From CAYULW01 sp964445815 (GTDB lineage: Bacteria; Bacteroidota; Bacteroidia; Flavobacteriales_E; Vicingaceae), in assembly GCA_964445815.1 (NCBI GenBank), contig CAYULW010000001.1, positions 372,001-436,000 of the forward strand: a stretch of 64,000 bases of DNA, in the 5' to 3' direction. Position numbers and translations under genes: made by a program. Positions 1-8,917 of this stretch are shown one piece after another. Every line of letters begins with the position of its first letter. Position 1 is the stretch's first letter. The notes under the pieces were generated by a model, which was given only the letters and a program-made list of their open reading frames with translations, was not told the origin of the DNA and made no database searches.

Positions 1-121
1 CAGACATCACAACACCGATTTCTTTGAAAGTAGATTTTGTTTCTTTCAAAAAGTCAAGCAGTTGTTTGGCATAGATGGCTCCTGATGCCCCAGTAATTGC
101 AATGATAATTTTTCTATCCAT
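1..121 (-). CDS. ubiX: UbiX-like flavin prenyltransferase, N-terminal fragment
   Basis: Only the first 40 codons are inside the window; the rest lies beyond the left edge. The N-terminus reads MDRKIIIAITGASGAIYA, the glycine-rich FMN-binding start typical of UbiX/Pad1 flavoprotein (de)carboxylase partners, which join a prenyl group to FMN to make the cofactor used by UbiD-type decarboxylases. The ATG (complement of 119-121) overlaps the stop codon of the upstream barrel gene (114-116), so the two are probably co-transcribed and translationally linked. The family call rests on this short motif only; the C-terminal catalytic part cannot be checked here. Confidence 0.8.
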   Translation of the reverse strand, partial: MDRKIIIAITGASGAIYAKQLLDFLKETKSTFKEIGVVMS

Positions 122-731
122 TTGCACCTATAAATTCATATCGAAACGAGAAACTAAAGTAATGGTGAAACATGCCGTTATCAAAAATAAAAGAACCACC
201 ACTGTCGTATTCTCGAATTGTAGTGATGGAATTGTTTAGCCTCCAGTTCATGATTAAATGCTCAGTAAAATTGTAATTAAGGCCTATTAATCCACCAAAA
301 TCCGTTTGTGAAAACTGATTGAGATTAGGATCTAGTTCGAAGACACCATTCTCATCTTCTAAATGATCGCCAACCAATTGACCAAGATACAATCCCGCTT
401 CATAAGTGAAATTTTTTTTCTTCCATCGTAACATGACAGGTACCTCAATGTAATTCATCCTTAACAGAAAAAAATCGGTATCCGTTTCATCAGACTTTGG
501 ATTTTTTCGGCTTCCTTTTTGTGAATAATTGATCTCAAATTGTAGATTGAGGTTGTTCTTAACGTCAATGTCAGAGTATACTCCAATCAATAGGCCGGCC
601 TTGTTGAATCCACCGTATGTGTCACCACTTACTTGTGAGGCATTTATGCCTGCTAATATTCCGGCATTGAAGTTTTGTGCAGATAATATTAAAACAGAAA
701 GAGATATACTTAAGAAAAGTAAATATTTCAC
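114..731 (-). CDS. Small outer membrane beta-barrel protein (PorT-like family)
   Basis: A 205-residue protein with an N-terminal signal peptide (hydrophobic residues about 3-18, ending LSAQ) followed by alternating hydrophobic/polar strands. Features such as GILAGINASQVSG near the N-terminus and a C-terminal strand ending FSFRYEF fit the outer-membrane barrel domain called PorT-like in Bacteroidota. Such 8-strand barrels are common and mostly of unknown function; PorT itself takes part in T9SS assembly, but this short generic member cannot be equated with it. Its stop codon overlaps the ubiX start. It lies about 36 bp downstream of the Omp28-like gene on the same strand and may belong to that envelope operon. 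Confidence 0.7.
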   Translation of the reverse strand: MKYLLFLSISLSVLILSAQNFNAGILAGINASQVSGDTYGGFNKAGLLIGVYSDIDVKNNLNLQFEINYSQKGSRKNPKSDETDTDFFLLRMNYIEVPVMLRWKKKNFTYEAGLYLGQLVGDHLEDENGVFELDPNLNQFSQTDFGGLIGLNYNFTEHLIMNWRLNNSITTIREYDSGGSFIFDNGMFHHYFSFSFRYEFIGANG

Positions 732-766
732 GATGTAAAGACAGTTTGAAACAAATTTAGTTCAAA

Positions 767-1753
767 CTACTTAACATACTCAGCATTTGCTTGAATAATG
801 TCGTAAGAGCTTTGATCACTGTCAAATATAAAAGCGATAACCTCTAAGTCATCAAGTTTCCAGTTTTGATCATAATCAAATATGTACTGTATAGCAATCG
901 TATTATCTTTAATGGCAGCACCAAGTGACTTGCCAAAGGTATCATTAACCACTTTTCTTAATACATGCCTATGATCATAATCTGGTTTCTCTACACCATT
1001 ATCTACTTGCCAATCTATAATGTGATCCTCTACTAGAAACAATTGAAGATTGTAACTTTCTGGTAAAGTTTGTTGCCATGTAATTTTGATATTAGATCGT
1101 ATTGCCCTTTGATTTGAAGAAGAATAGTTGGTCATACTTAATGTAGCGAGCACTGGTTTGTTTTTATTGGAAACAATGTCTGGCTCCCAAGTATTTAATC
1201 CACTTGCATTTTGATTTATTCTAGAAACAATTCCACTTGGATAACCAGAAACATTAAAGGTCTGTAAATATGTTTCTCCATCTCCATTAGCCACCCTAAA
1301 ATTTGTTGTGTATTTGGTGCCGGTCGGATTTGGAACAGCAAAGTTGCCTGCATGAATACCTATCGGAATGAGAGTATCTTTATACTTTGCATCAAGCCTC
1401 ACAATTTCTCTCGTTCCATTCGGACAGAATGTACATTTATGCCCTGTAAATTCTTCTAAAACTACAAAACGCTGATTTGAATTATCAGGTGCAACTGCAG
1501 TATCCCAGTTATTGTTGTTTAAAAAATTGAATAAATCTAAAGCACTATTAATATTGAAGGTTGGGTCACTTATGTATTGAACATTAGTATCTACAACTGT
1601 ATTAAACAAAGAGTCTTTTAATAATGAATCGTTACCTGATAAGTTAACAGATTGGCCTAGGTCTTCTGGGAAAGGATCATCTATATTGTCACATGATAAG
1701 ATAAATACTCCAAGAAGAAACAAAAAAATAGAAAAAAACTTAATCACTTTCAT
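767..1753 (-). CDS. Omp28-related outer membrane lipoprotein
   Basis: A 328-residue predicted lipoprotein: hydrophobic leader followed by a lipobox (about residues 18-21, FILSC), then an acidic, Asn/Asp-rich linker up to about residue 90. The following domain starts RFVVLEEFTGHKCTFCPNG, the thioredoxin-like CxxC region characteristic of the Omp28 family of Bacteroidota. The family is surface or periplasmic; its activity is unproven, although the CxxC suggests thiol chemistry. It lies directly downstream of the DUF6029-type barrel (4 bp gap) and the TlpA-like gene, giving an operon with two CxxC proteins around one barrel. Family assignment is good, function uncertain. Confidence 0.8.
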   Translation of the reverse strand: MKVIKFFSIFLFLLGVFILSCDNIDDPFPEDLGQSVNLSGNDSLLKDSLFNTVVDTNVQYISDPTFNINSALDLFNFLNNNNWDTAVAPDNSNQRFVVLEEFTGHKCTFCPNGTREIVRLDAKYKDTLIPIGIHAGNFAVPNPTGTKYTTNFRVANGDGETYLQTFNVSGYPSGIVSRINQNASGLNTWEPDIVSNKNKPVLATLSMTNYSSSNQRAIRSNIKITWQQTLPESYNLQLFLVEDHIIDWQVDNGVEKPDYDHRHVLRKVVNDTFGKSLGAAIKDNTIAIQYIFDYDQNWKLDDLEVIAFIFDSDQSSYDIIQANAEYVK

Positions 1754-1757
1754 AGAA

Positions 1758-3413
1758 TTAAAAACTACTTGTTACAGAAAGATAAACACCATTTGAAGCA
1801 GGAACTACTCGACATACTCCACCGACACAGAAGATGCCTGCCCTTTGCCTACCATAACTTATTGAAATTCGATTGCCTTTATTGACATAACCTCCTGAAA
1901 CATTGTAATAATGGACTTGCAGATCAGAGTCTTTATTGCCGTAATTATACTGATCTAAAAATGCAACAAACCAATGAGGAGAGTATGAATATTCTAATAA
2001 TAAAGTGGCCCATTCACCCTGATCTTGCTCGGTGAGTAAAACTTGAGCTTCAGTACGCAATGATTTTCTTAAGCTAAACTTATAGGTAACGTCAGCTATA
2101 CCAATATTGGCATATACTTTGGGTTTTCCCGGCTTTCCTTCTATAACATCTTGATTATAAACGAGATTGGCATAAGTGAATCGCCCCTTTACCTTTTTCG
2201 AGAACTTTTTATCGACCTGGACATTGAAGTCTTTAAAATAGACCTCACCAATTTTTAGAAAATCACTTTTATACCCCTGTCTTAATGTCAGTTCATCATT
2301 CAAATGTGTAGTGTCAATATTATTAGCGGTCGAATAATTCAATTGAATATCCATTCCACTTTTACCTCCTAAAAATGTACCCTTTTTAAACTTATAGATT
2401 AGATCAGCTTGAAAAGCAATTTCACCATTCAATTGTGTGGCATAAGGATAAAGAGTAGCCAATAAGTTATATGTATGTTGCTTTGTTAATGCCGGTAAGT
2501 AGTTAATCAATAAATTTTGTTGAGCTTCATTTCGATTTGATCTGAAGCTGAAATTATCGTTTCGTTTTGCCGCTAGGACTAATCCAAATCCTTTTTGGGA
2601 GTAGGACGTTTGAAGAAACATGGCCTCTCCTTGTCTATATATAAATCCATTATCAGCGGACGGGTCATTATTTTTGTAGGCATATTCTGCATTAATGTTA
2701 ATTTTACCTCTGTTCACATTAATTCTACTAGCTACGGTAGCCACATTTTCAGGCAAAACATATCGAGAATCTTGGTCAGCTTGATATTTACTTACAGCAC
2801 TACCACCAACAATGATCTTTGTCTTGTTTTCTTTAAAAGAAGGGATCAATTGATTAAGGTTAATGTCCGCATCAAAGCCTCTAACAATACCATCCCCGTA
2901 TTCAAAGAAAATTCTTTGCTTTCCGGTCATGGCTGTCAGGTTAATTCCTTCTAGAGGTTCATATTTGATTCGCACACCATCCATTACGTTGTCATAGCCT
3001 AAGCCTCTTTCTTCATAAGCTCTAAATGCTAGACCATTTCCAAACTGTTCATAGAAATTTCCTGCTGTAACAGACAATTCATCTTTAGTAAAAGTTGCAA
3101 AACGATAAGTTATGCCATTACCCTGATATCCTTCAGGAAACCCAAGAAGTGCATTCTGATAACTTTCATATCTAAATCCGGTAGAAAAATTCCCATTAGA
3201 ATAAACAAGGTTGAGGAAGCCATTAGACAATATTTCTTCATTTGGTTGTTGAGCACCAATAACCGTATCCTCTTGATAGTATTGGCCATCAAACTGAAAA
3301 TTACCTCTTATCTGACCTTTATTTAAAGTTTGTTCTATATTTCCTTGTCCAAAATGTAGAATAGGTATAGAAAGCAATAATCCAAATATCGCTTTTTGGA
3401 GAATAAATTTCAT
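1758..3413 (-). CDS. DUF6029-type outer membrane beta-barrel protein
   Basis: A 551-residue protein with a signal peptide (about residues 1-22) and then a long series of amphipathic strands rich in Tyr, Phe and Gly. The pattern (FSTGFRYESYQNALLGFPEG, LSVTAGNFYEQFGNGLAFRA and an early RGNFQFDGQYYQ) matches the Bacteroidota family known as DUF6029, a large barrel that ends in an aromatic strand. Two cysteines lie in the C-terminal hairpin, in a CVGGVC pattern. The function of the family is unknown. It sits between a TlpA-like thioredoxin (10 bp upstream) and an Omp28-like lipoprotein (4 bp downstream), so the three are probably one transcript and may act together in the envelope. Confidence 0.75.
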   Translation of the reverse strand: MKFILQKAIFGLLLSIPILHFGQGNIEQTLNKGQIRGNFQFDGQYYQEDTVIGAQQPNEEILSNGFLNLVYSNGNFSTGFRYESYQNALLGFPEGYQGNGITYRFATFTKDELSVTAGNFYEQFGNGLAFRAYEERGLGYDNVMDGVRIKYEPLEGINLTAMTGKQRIFFEYGDGIVRGFDADINLNQLIPSFKENKTKIIVGGSAVSKYQADQDSRYVLPENVATVASRINVNRGKININAEYAYKNNDPSADNGFIYRQGEAMFLQTSYSQKGFGLVLAAKRNDNFSFRSNRNEAQQNLLINYLPALTKQHTYNLLATLYPYATQLNGEIAFQADLIYKFKKGTFLGGKSGMDIQLNYSTANNIDTTHLNDELTLRQGYKSDFLKIGEVYFKDFNVQVDKKFSKKVKGRFTYANLVYNQDVIEGKPGKPKVYANIGIADVTYKFSLRKSLRTEAQVLLTEQDQGEWATLLLEYSYSPHWFVAFLDQYNYGNKDSDLQVHYYNVSGGYVNKGNRISISYGRQRAGIFCVGGVCRVVPASNGVYLSVTSSF

Positions 3414-3423
3414 TGGAGAAAGA

Positions 3424-3945
3424 TTAGTTAATCGATTTGCCCTCAGAGAGTTTTTGAACTAATTCATATAGCTCATATTCATCTCCTTCATTATATGAAT
3501 TGTGTTGCCATACAATTTTTCCGTTGCCATCGACAAGAAAAGTATGAGGTACATTATTTACACCCAAAGCACGTTTAAAATCTCCATTGGGATCAATTAA
3601 AACTTCATATTCCCAGCCTTTTCCATTTACATAAGGTGCCACTTTAGCCATATTTCTTGTATCGTCTATTGACACGGCAACTAGTTTAACTCCAGTTTCT
3701 TCCACCCATTCTTCATACATGTCGGCAATGTTGTTTAATTCCCTTTTACAAGGGCTACACCAAGTTGCCCAGAAGTTAATAATCATGGGCTTACCATCGT
3801 TCTTAAGCTCACTTGTATTAAACGCAGTGCCATCTAGTTTTTGAACCATTGCAGCAGGAATAGCATTCTTTTCTTGTGCAGAGGCTTGAAATACAAAACA
3901 AACTATGGTAAGAGTAAGTGCTGATTTAAGATAGTTTTTCATCAT
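3424..3945 (-). CDS. TlpA-family thioredoxin-like envelope protein
   Basis: A 173-residue exported thiol-disulfide protein. A signal peptide (about residues 1-23, ending ASAQ) precedes a thioredoxin fold with the active-site motif NFWATWCSPCKRE (Cys63 and Cys66) and the cis-proline loop NNVPHTFLVD. This layout is the TlpA/ResA group, which reduces or isomerises disulfides of exported proteins. Two methionines start the ORF (MMK), so the true start may be one codon later. It heads a minus-strand operon with the DUF6029-type barrel and the Omp28-like CxxC lipoprotein, suggesting that it acts on one or both. It is divergent from the T9SS gene at 4052. The substrate is inferred from context only. 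Confidence 0.85.
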   Translation of the reverse strand: MMKNYLKSALTLTIVCFVFQASAQEKNAIPAAMVQKLDGTAFNTSELKNDGKPMIINFWATWCSPCKRELNNIADMYEEWVEETGVKLVAVSIDDTRNMAKVAPYVNGKGWEYEVLIDPNGDFKRALGVNNVPHTFLVDGNGKIVWQHNSYNEGDEYELYELVQKLSEGKSIN

Positions 3946-3990
3946 AAAAAATTTAGGATGGCTAAGTTACAAAATCAGTACCAATCTCAA

Positions 3991-4022
3991 TTGTGAAAGA
4001 TAATATCTTTCTCGTATCTTTG
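3991..4022 (+). promoter_or_regulatory. Bacteroidota-type promoter (TTG / TATCTTTG)
   Basis: TTG at 3991-3993 and TATCTTTG at 4015-4022, 21 bp apart, match the Bacteroidota sigma consensus of TTG near -33 and TAnnTTTG near -7. The box is about 30 bp upstream of the ATG at 4052. Pattern match only. Confidence 0.6.
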
Positions 4023-4051
4023 TTAATGCTTTAAATTAAAATGATAAGCTT

Positions 4052-5257
4052 ATGAAAAAATCTATACTTTTTTTATCTTTTATTTTAACATTAGGATTTG
4101 TGAAAGCACAAATCGGTTTGTTTGATAAACATGGAAATAATATTGAGGGTGACACCCTTGTGTTTGACCACTTATTAGATACCTCTACTTTCAATTTGGA
4201 TTTTGAGCATAAAGAACTTGTGACTCCAATTAATTTTTCTACTGATACTATGGTAGTTGATGTCATTAGAGAGGAGATAATGGCGATATCAGGAACAGGA
4301 GATTATTATTGTTGGGGTACACAATGTTTTGGAGAGGTTTCTGCTGGTTCTCGACAAATTTGGAAAGCAAATGATGCCGTCATAACAGCACCTGATTCAT
4401 CTGCAGGAGGAATTGGATTCGCTATTTATTTAGCTCATCATAACAAATTGGGAGAAGCACTTTATAAATATACTTTCATAAATGATTTAGATCAACAGGA
4501 GAAAGCCTCTCTCTATGTAAAGTACAATGTATATGCAGAAGAGTTATCATTAACAGATAATAATGGCTCATCTCTCAAAAATCAGATATATCCAGTTTGG
4601 AGAGCAATTGACACAACTAACAGAGTTGATTACTTTGAGTTTAAAGACTTTGTAAATCTTAAAAACAATACTGGTCAATTGATGAAATTAACATTGAGTA
4701 GAGATGAAATAAATGTTCTTAGCAATGTTGCAGATTCAATTGTATGGAATAATGTTAATTATTCTAAAACTGCTTCTGGTCAGATGACAAGCCGAAGCTT
4801 TAATGATACTTTATTTTTAATGCCCAATCAATCTACTACAACCTCCAGTTTAAAAGTATATTATTTTGCTAATGATAAAGTCGGAGAGTCATTATATCGT
4901 TTTAACTTAAAAATTGATGGTGGCAGTATGGCACCTTCCAGTATTCCCTTTGAGTTTAAGATAGGGACTAGCTATTTAACAGGTATAGATGAATCAAAGT
5001 TTCAGAATGGTTTTGAGTTGTATCCCAATCCTGCTGAAAATGTTGTTTCGGCTTCATTTGGTGAGCAGTTTGCAGATGCAGACAACCAAATTCAGGTGTA
5101 TGATCTCTTAGGAAAAAGAGTATTTGGGCATAACTTGAATGTTGGTGAAAACAAGATAGATATTGAAACAAGTGATTTCGATTCAGGTGTTTATTTTGTC
5201 AATATCTTATCTAATGGTAAAGTAATAGGAAGCAAGAAGTTGATCGTTAACAATTAA
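4052..5257 (+). CDS. Secreted protein with T9SS type A sorting domain
   Basis: A 401-residue secreted protein. It has a signal peptide (about residues 1-19, ending VKAQ), a middle part without recognised catalytic motif, and a C-terminal T9SS sorting domain of about 75 residues: it starts FELYPNPAENVV, continues with QVYDLLGKRVFG and a DSGVYFVNI strand, and ends in a lysine-rich strand. Such domains direct export through the SprA translocon, whose gene lies in this window. The body resembles beta-sandwich surface proteins and contains a YYCWGTQCFG segment with two cysteines. No Shine-Dalgarno is seen before the ATG, as usual for Bacteroidota; a TAnnTTTG promoter lies upstream. The specific role is unknown. 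Confidence 0.8.
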   Translation: MKKSILFLSFILTLGFVKAQIGLFDKHGNNIEGDTLVFDHLLDTSTFNLDFEHKELVTPINFSTDTMVVDVIREEIMAISGTGDYYCWGTQCFGEVSAGSRQIWKANDAVITAPDSSAGGIGFAIYLAHHNKLGEALYKYTFINDLDQQEKASLYVKYNVYAEELSLTDNNGSSLKNQIYPVWRAIDTTNRVDYFEFKDFVNLKNNTGQLMKLTLSRDEINVLSNVADSIVWNNVNYSKTASGQMTSRSFNDTLFLMPNQSTTTSSLKVYYFANDKVGESLYRFNLKIDGGSMAPSSIPFEFKIGTSYLTGIDESKFQNGFELYPNPAENVVSASFGEQFADADNQIQVYDLLGKRVFGHNLNVGENKIDIETSDFDSGVYFVNILSNGKVIGSKKLIVNN

Positions 5258-5275
5258 TCTCAACATAACTTTAGA

Positions 5276-5977
5276 TTAAAGGCGACGGAGGTCGCCTTTT
5301 TTTATGCGTTCATATAAAATGTGCATTCCTTGTTCCGCTGTGCAGTTTAATATTTTCCAATCATTACCGGGATTAAGTTCGTTTGCATTAGGGTCAATTA
5401 GAAATTTTTGGCATTTATCTGAAACATCATGAACAAGAGCTGCAGCAGGATAAACATTCAAAGAAGTGCCTATTACCACCAAATAATCTGCTTTTGACAT
5501 GATTTGTGAAGCTAGCGGAATAAGAGGGACAGCTTCTCCAAACCATACAACGTCAGGCCTTAACTGATGGCCTTTTTCGCAGTAATCTCCAATATTGAGA
5601 AATACTTGATCAAGTTGTTTGACAAAGTGATTACAATAAGAGCATTTTGCTTTCATGAGCTCTCCATGCAAATGAATCACTTTAGAACTTCCGGCCTGTT
5701 CATGTAAATTATCAATGTTTTGCGTAATTACGGTTACGTCATAGTATTTCTCCAGCTCATTGATTAGTATATGTGCTTCATTCGGTTTAGCTTTAAGAAG
5801 TTGTTGTCTCCTTTGGTTATAAAAGTCTAATACCAATTGTGGATTGCGTTGCCAAGCTTCAGGAGTGGCGACTTCACTAACCTTATAATTTTCCCAAAGC
5901 CCACCATTGTCCCTAAATGTTTTAAGTCCACTTTCTGCACTCATTCCTGCACCACTGAAAAGGATTAGTTTTTCCAT
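5276..5977 (-). CDS. cobB: Class III sirtuin, NAD-dependent protein deacylase (CobB-like)
   Basis: A 233-residue SIR2-family enzyme that removes acyl groups from lysine using NAD. Visible motifs: the NAD-binding GAGMSAESG near residue 9, TQNIDNLHEQAG near 85-95, the catalytic HLHG (His104), and GTSLNVYPAA near the C-terminus. DFYNQRR contains Tyr53 and Arg56, the YxxR pair that in class III sirtuins (SIRT5, E. coli CobB) binds succinyl or malonyl groups, so desuccinylase activity is likely. The zinc site has Cys112, Cys115 and Cys133, but the fourth expected cysteine appears replaced by His137 (YCEKGHQLRP). The 3' end overlaps a terminator hairpin. It is convergent with the T9SS gene and divergent from maeB. 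Confidence 0.92.
   Translation of the reverse strand: MEKLILFSGAGMSAESGLKTFRDNGGLWENYKVSEVATPEAWQRNPQLVLDFYNQRRQQLLKAKPNEAHILINELEKYYDVTVITQNIDNLHEQAGSSKVIHLHGELMKAKCSYCNHFVKQLDQVFLNIGDYCEKGHQLRPDVVWFGEAVPLIPLASQIMSKADYLVVIGTSLNVYPAAALVHDVSDKCQKFLIDPNANELNPGNDWKILNCTAEQGMHILYERIKKGDLRRL
5278..5303. terminator. Rho-independent terminator between convergent genes
   Basis: The stem AAAGGCGAC / GTCGCCTTT with a GGAG loop is followed by a T run up to 5303. It lies after the T9SS gene and overlaps the last codons of the convergent sirtuin gene, so the hairpin is shared with coding sequence. Confidence 0.85.
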
Positions 5978-6048
5978 GTAATTCGTCTATATTTTAGGTA
6001 ATAATGCTTATCCGAATGCTTACTTTTATCGACCCTAATTTATAAAAT

Positions 6049-8328
6049 ATGCCTGACAAGCGAAAGCAAATTGAAGCGCTCGAGTATCATTCTGAAGGGA
6101 AACCTGGAAAAATTGAGGTAAGGCCAACAAAGCCTTATAGTTCTCAGAGAGATTTGTCATTGGCATATTCTCCCGGAGTTGCTGAACCATGTAAGAAGAT
6201 TGCTGCCAATAAAGATGAGGTCTATCGTTATACAGCAAAGGGAAACTTGGTTGCCGTTATTTCAAATGGAACTGCTGTATTGGGTTTAGGAGATATTGGT
6301 CCGGAAGCTTCTAAACCTGTTATGGAAGGTAAGGGACTTTTGTTTAAAATCTTTGCAGATATTGATGTTTTTGATATTGAGTTAGACTGCACGAGTATTG
6401 ACCATTTTATATCAACAGTGAAAGCCATATCCCCAACATTTGGTGGCATTAACCTGGAAGATATTAAAGCCCCTGAGTGTTTTGAAATAGAAAATCGCTT
6501 AAAAGAAGAGTTGGATATTCCTATTATGCATGATGACCAACATGGTACTGCAATTATTTCGTCAGCCGCTTTGATTAATGCATTAGAAATAGCGAAAAAG
6601 AAAATAGAAAAAGTTCGTATTGTCGTTAATGGTGCAGGTGCCTCTGCAATGGCTTGTATTCGATTATATGAGGCCTTGGGAGCCAAAAAAGAAAACATCG
6701 TAATGCTCGACAGTAAGGGCGTAATTAGAAAAGATCGAAAGGACCTTAATCGATACAAAAAAGAGTTTGCGACAGATCAAGACTTTTATAAATTAGGTGA
6801 TGCATTGGTTGATGCAGATGTTTTTTTAGGCTTATCAAAGGGGAATATATTATCCAAAGCGATGATTAAAACTATGGCCGAAAATCCTATTGTTTTTGCT
6901 TTGGCTAACCCAGATCCTGAAATTGCATATAAAGATGCGATAAGCTCGAGAAAAGACATCATTGTTGCAACGGGTCGTTCTGATCATCCCAATCAGGTGA
7001 ATAATGTTCTTGGTTTTCCATTTATTTTTAGAGGAGCTCTGGATGTAAGAGCCACCGCAATTAATGAAGCGATGAAATTAGCCGCAGTCAAGGCAATCGC
7101 AGATATTGCAAAAGAACCTGTTCCTGAAGAAGTAAATGAAGCATACGATAGCCGAAATTTAAGTTTTGGCAGGGACTTCATAATCCCAAAGCCTTTAGAT
7201 CCAAGACTATTGTTAGCCATTGCACCTGCTGTAGCTAAAGCTGCTATGGAGTCCGGGGTTGCACAAGAGCCTATTACCGATTGGCCGGCTTATCGAATTG
7301 AATTAAGCAGAAGGCTTGGTCTTGATAATAAGTTGATTAAGAACATGACTACAAGAGCTCAGCGTAAACCTCAGCGTGTCGTATTTGCAGAGGCGGATAA
7401 CTATCGAGTTCTGAAGGCAGCTCAAATTGTAAAAGATGAAAACATTGCAATTCCAATATTACTTGGTAATCAAAGCCGCATTAATGCATTGATTGAAGAA
7501 AATAGCTTAGAATTGGAAGGGATAGAGATTATTGATCCCAAAGAAGAAGAGTTAAAAGAAACAAGAGTTAAATATGGTAAGGTGCTTTTCAATAAAAGAC
7601 AGAGAAGGGGCTTTACTGAATTTGAGGCCGTACGAAAAATGAGGGATCGTAATTATTTCGGCTCAATGATGGTTGAAATGGGGGATGCCGATGCACTCAT
7701 TAGTGGGATAACCCGCAATTACCCAGAGGCCATTAGACCCGGCTTGCAAGTTATTGGAACTCAGAAGGGCGTTAATAAAATAGCCGGGATGTATATCCTG
7801 ATGACTAAAAACGGACCTTTGTTTTTTGCCGATACTACAGTTAATGTTAATCCTTCTGCTCAAGACCTCGCAGATATTGCATTTTTGACGGCAAAATCGG
7901 TTGAGCGTTTGAAAATGAAACCTAGAATTGCTATGCTCTCTTTTGCCAATTTTGGTTCAACCGATTTTGAAGAGTCTAGAAAGGTTGCCGAAGCAGTTAA
8001 GATTTTGCATGAAAAGCATCCTGAATTGGTCGTGGATGGTGAGCTTCAAGCCAATTTTGCAATGAGCAAGGATCTTATGAAAGAAAAATTTCCCTTTTCA
8101 AAATTGGTCAATAAAAAAGTAAATGTTTTAATATTTCCCAACCTTTCTTCGGGAAATATCGCCTATAAACTGGTTCAGGAGTTAGCCGAACAGGAAGCCA
8201 TAGGTCCAATTTTGCTGGGCTTAAATAAACCATTGCACATATTACAGCTAGGCAGTAATGTTAGGGAAATTGTAAATATGGTTACAATTGCAGCTGTAGA
8301 TGCTCAAACAAGAAAAGAAGTTAGATGA
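6049..8328 (+). CDS. maeB: NADP-dependent malic enzyme with C-terminal PTA-like domain
   Basis: A 759-residue hybrid malic enzyme converting malate to pyruvate and CO2 with NADP, which supplies NADPH. The catalytic malic domain (about residues 15-160) contains LAYSPGVAEPCK and the DDQHGTAIISSAAL motif. A Rossmann domain follows (VVNGAGASAMAC, about 190-205). Residues from about 430 to the end form a phosphotransacetylase-like domain (RGFTEFEAVRKMRDRNYFG, ADALISGITRNYPEA), which in MaeB enzymes is regulatory (acetyl-CoA response) rather than catalytic. The length is the usual 750-760 of the family. The stop overlaps the ruvA start by 4 bp (ATGA), so the pair is translationally coupled. Confidence 0.95.
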   Translation: MPDKRKQIEALEYHSEGKPGKIEVRPTKPYSSQRDLSLAYSPGVAEPCKKIAANKDEVYRYTAKGNLVAVISNGTAVLGLGDIGPEASKPVMEGKGLLFKIFADIDVFDIELDCTSIDHFISTVKAISPTFGGINLEDIKAPECFEIENRLKEELDIPIMHDDQHGTAIISSAALINALEIAKKKIEKVRIVVNGAGASAMACIRLYEALGAKKENIVMLDSKGVIRKDRKDLNRYKKEFATDQDFYKLGDALVDADVFLGLSKGNILSKAMIKTMAENPIVFALANPDPEIAYKDAISSRKDIIVATGRSDHPNQVNNVLGFPFIFRGALDVRATAINEAMKLAAVKAIADIAKEPVPEEVNEAYDSRNLSFGRDFIIPKPLDPRLLLAIAPAVAKAAMESGVAQEPITDWPAYRIELSRRLGLDNKLIKNMTTRAQRKPQRVVFAEADNYRVLKAAQIVKDENIAIPILLGNQSRINALIEENSLELEGIEIIDPKEEELKETRVKYGKVLFNKRQRRGFTEFEAVRKMRDRNYFGSMMVEMGDADALISGITRNYPEAIRPGLQVIGTQKGVNKIAGMYILMTKNGPLFFADTTVNVNPSAQDLADIAFLTAKSVERLKMKPRIAMLSFANFGSTDFEESRKVAEAVKILHEKHPELVVDGELQANFAMSKDLMKEKFPFSKLVNKKVNVLIFPNLSSGNIAYKLVQELAEQEAIGPILLGLNKPLHILQLGSNVREIVNMVTIAAVDAQTRKEVR

Positions 8329-8906
8329 TTGCATTTATCAAAGGAAGATTAATCGAAAAAACACCAACTTATGTGGTCATAGAGGCAAACGGAGTTGGAT
8401 ATCATATTCAGATTTCTCTTAATACCTATTCAGCAATTGGTGCAGAAGAAGCTCTAAAGTTGCACACCCAGCTAATTGTAAGAGAAGATGCGCATTTATT
8501 ATACGGATTTCATTCTCTGGCAGAAAAAAGGTTATTTCAATTGCTGATTTCAGTTTCTGGAGTTGGAGCGTCGACAGCTTTAATGGTATTGTCTGCAGGC
8601 AATGAGAGTGAGGTTCAAGAAGCCTTACTAAGTGGGAATGTGGCCTGGTTTAAAGCAGTTAAAGGAATAGGGCCTAAATCTGCGCAAAGAATAATTATAG
8701 ACCTTAAGGACAAAATAGCAAAGGAAAATATTGAAGCAAATATTTCAGGTGGAATAGACAATACCATGAAAGAAGAAGCGTTATCTGCATTGGTTCTTCT
8801 TGGGTTTAATAGAAATTTAGCAGACAAAACAATAACTAATATTTTAAAGTCGAATCCTGATATTGAAGTAGAAGACCTTATAAAGCAAGCTTTGAAGGCA
8901 CGATAA
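8325..8906 (+). CDS. ruvA: Holliday junction branch migration protein RuvA
   Basis: RuvA, 193 residues, binds Holliday junctions as a tetramer and loads the RuvB motor. It begins MIAFIKGRLIEKTPTYVVIE, the OB-fold domain I. Domain II carries the helix-hairpin-helix segments (VSGVGASTALMVLS and VKGIGPKSAQRIIIDLKDK, about residues 70-130), and a short domain III (about 145-193, LVLLGFNRNLADKTI) binds RuvB. All expected parts are present at normal length. It overlaps maeB by 4 bp and is followed by sprA after only 11 bp, an arrangement common in Flavobacteriia. Confidence 0.96.
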   Translation: MIAFIKGRLIEKTPTYVVIEANGVGYHIQISLNTYSAIGAEEALKLHTQLIVREDAHLLYGFHSLAEKRLFQLLISVSGVGASTALMVLSAGNESEVQEALLSGNVAWFKAVKGIGPKSAQRIIIDLKDKIAKENIEANISGGIDNTMKEEALSALVLLGFNRNLADKTITNILKSNPDIEVEDLIKQALKAR

Positions 8907-8917
8907 GTACTACCAGT

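Noticed and set aside
6228..6758. 176-codon frame opposite maeB
   Set aside because: It lies wholly within the strongly conserved malic enzyme gene on the other strand and has no recognisable feature.
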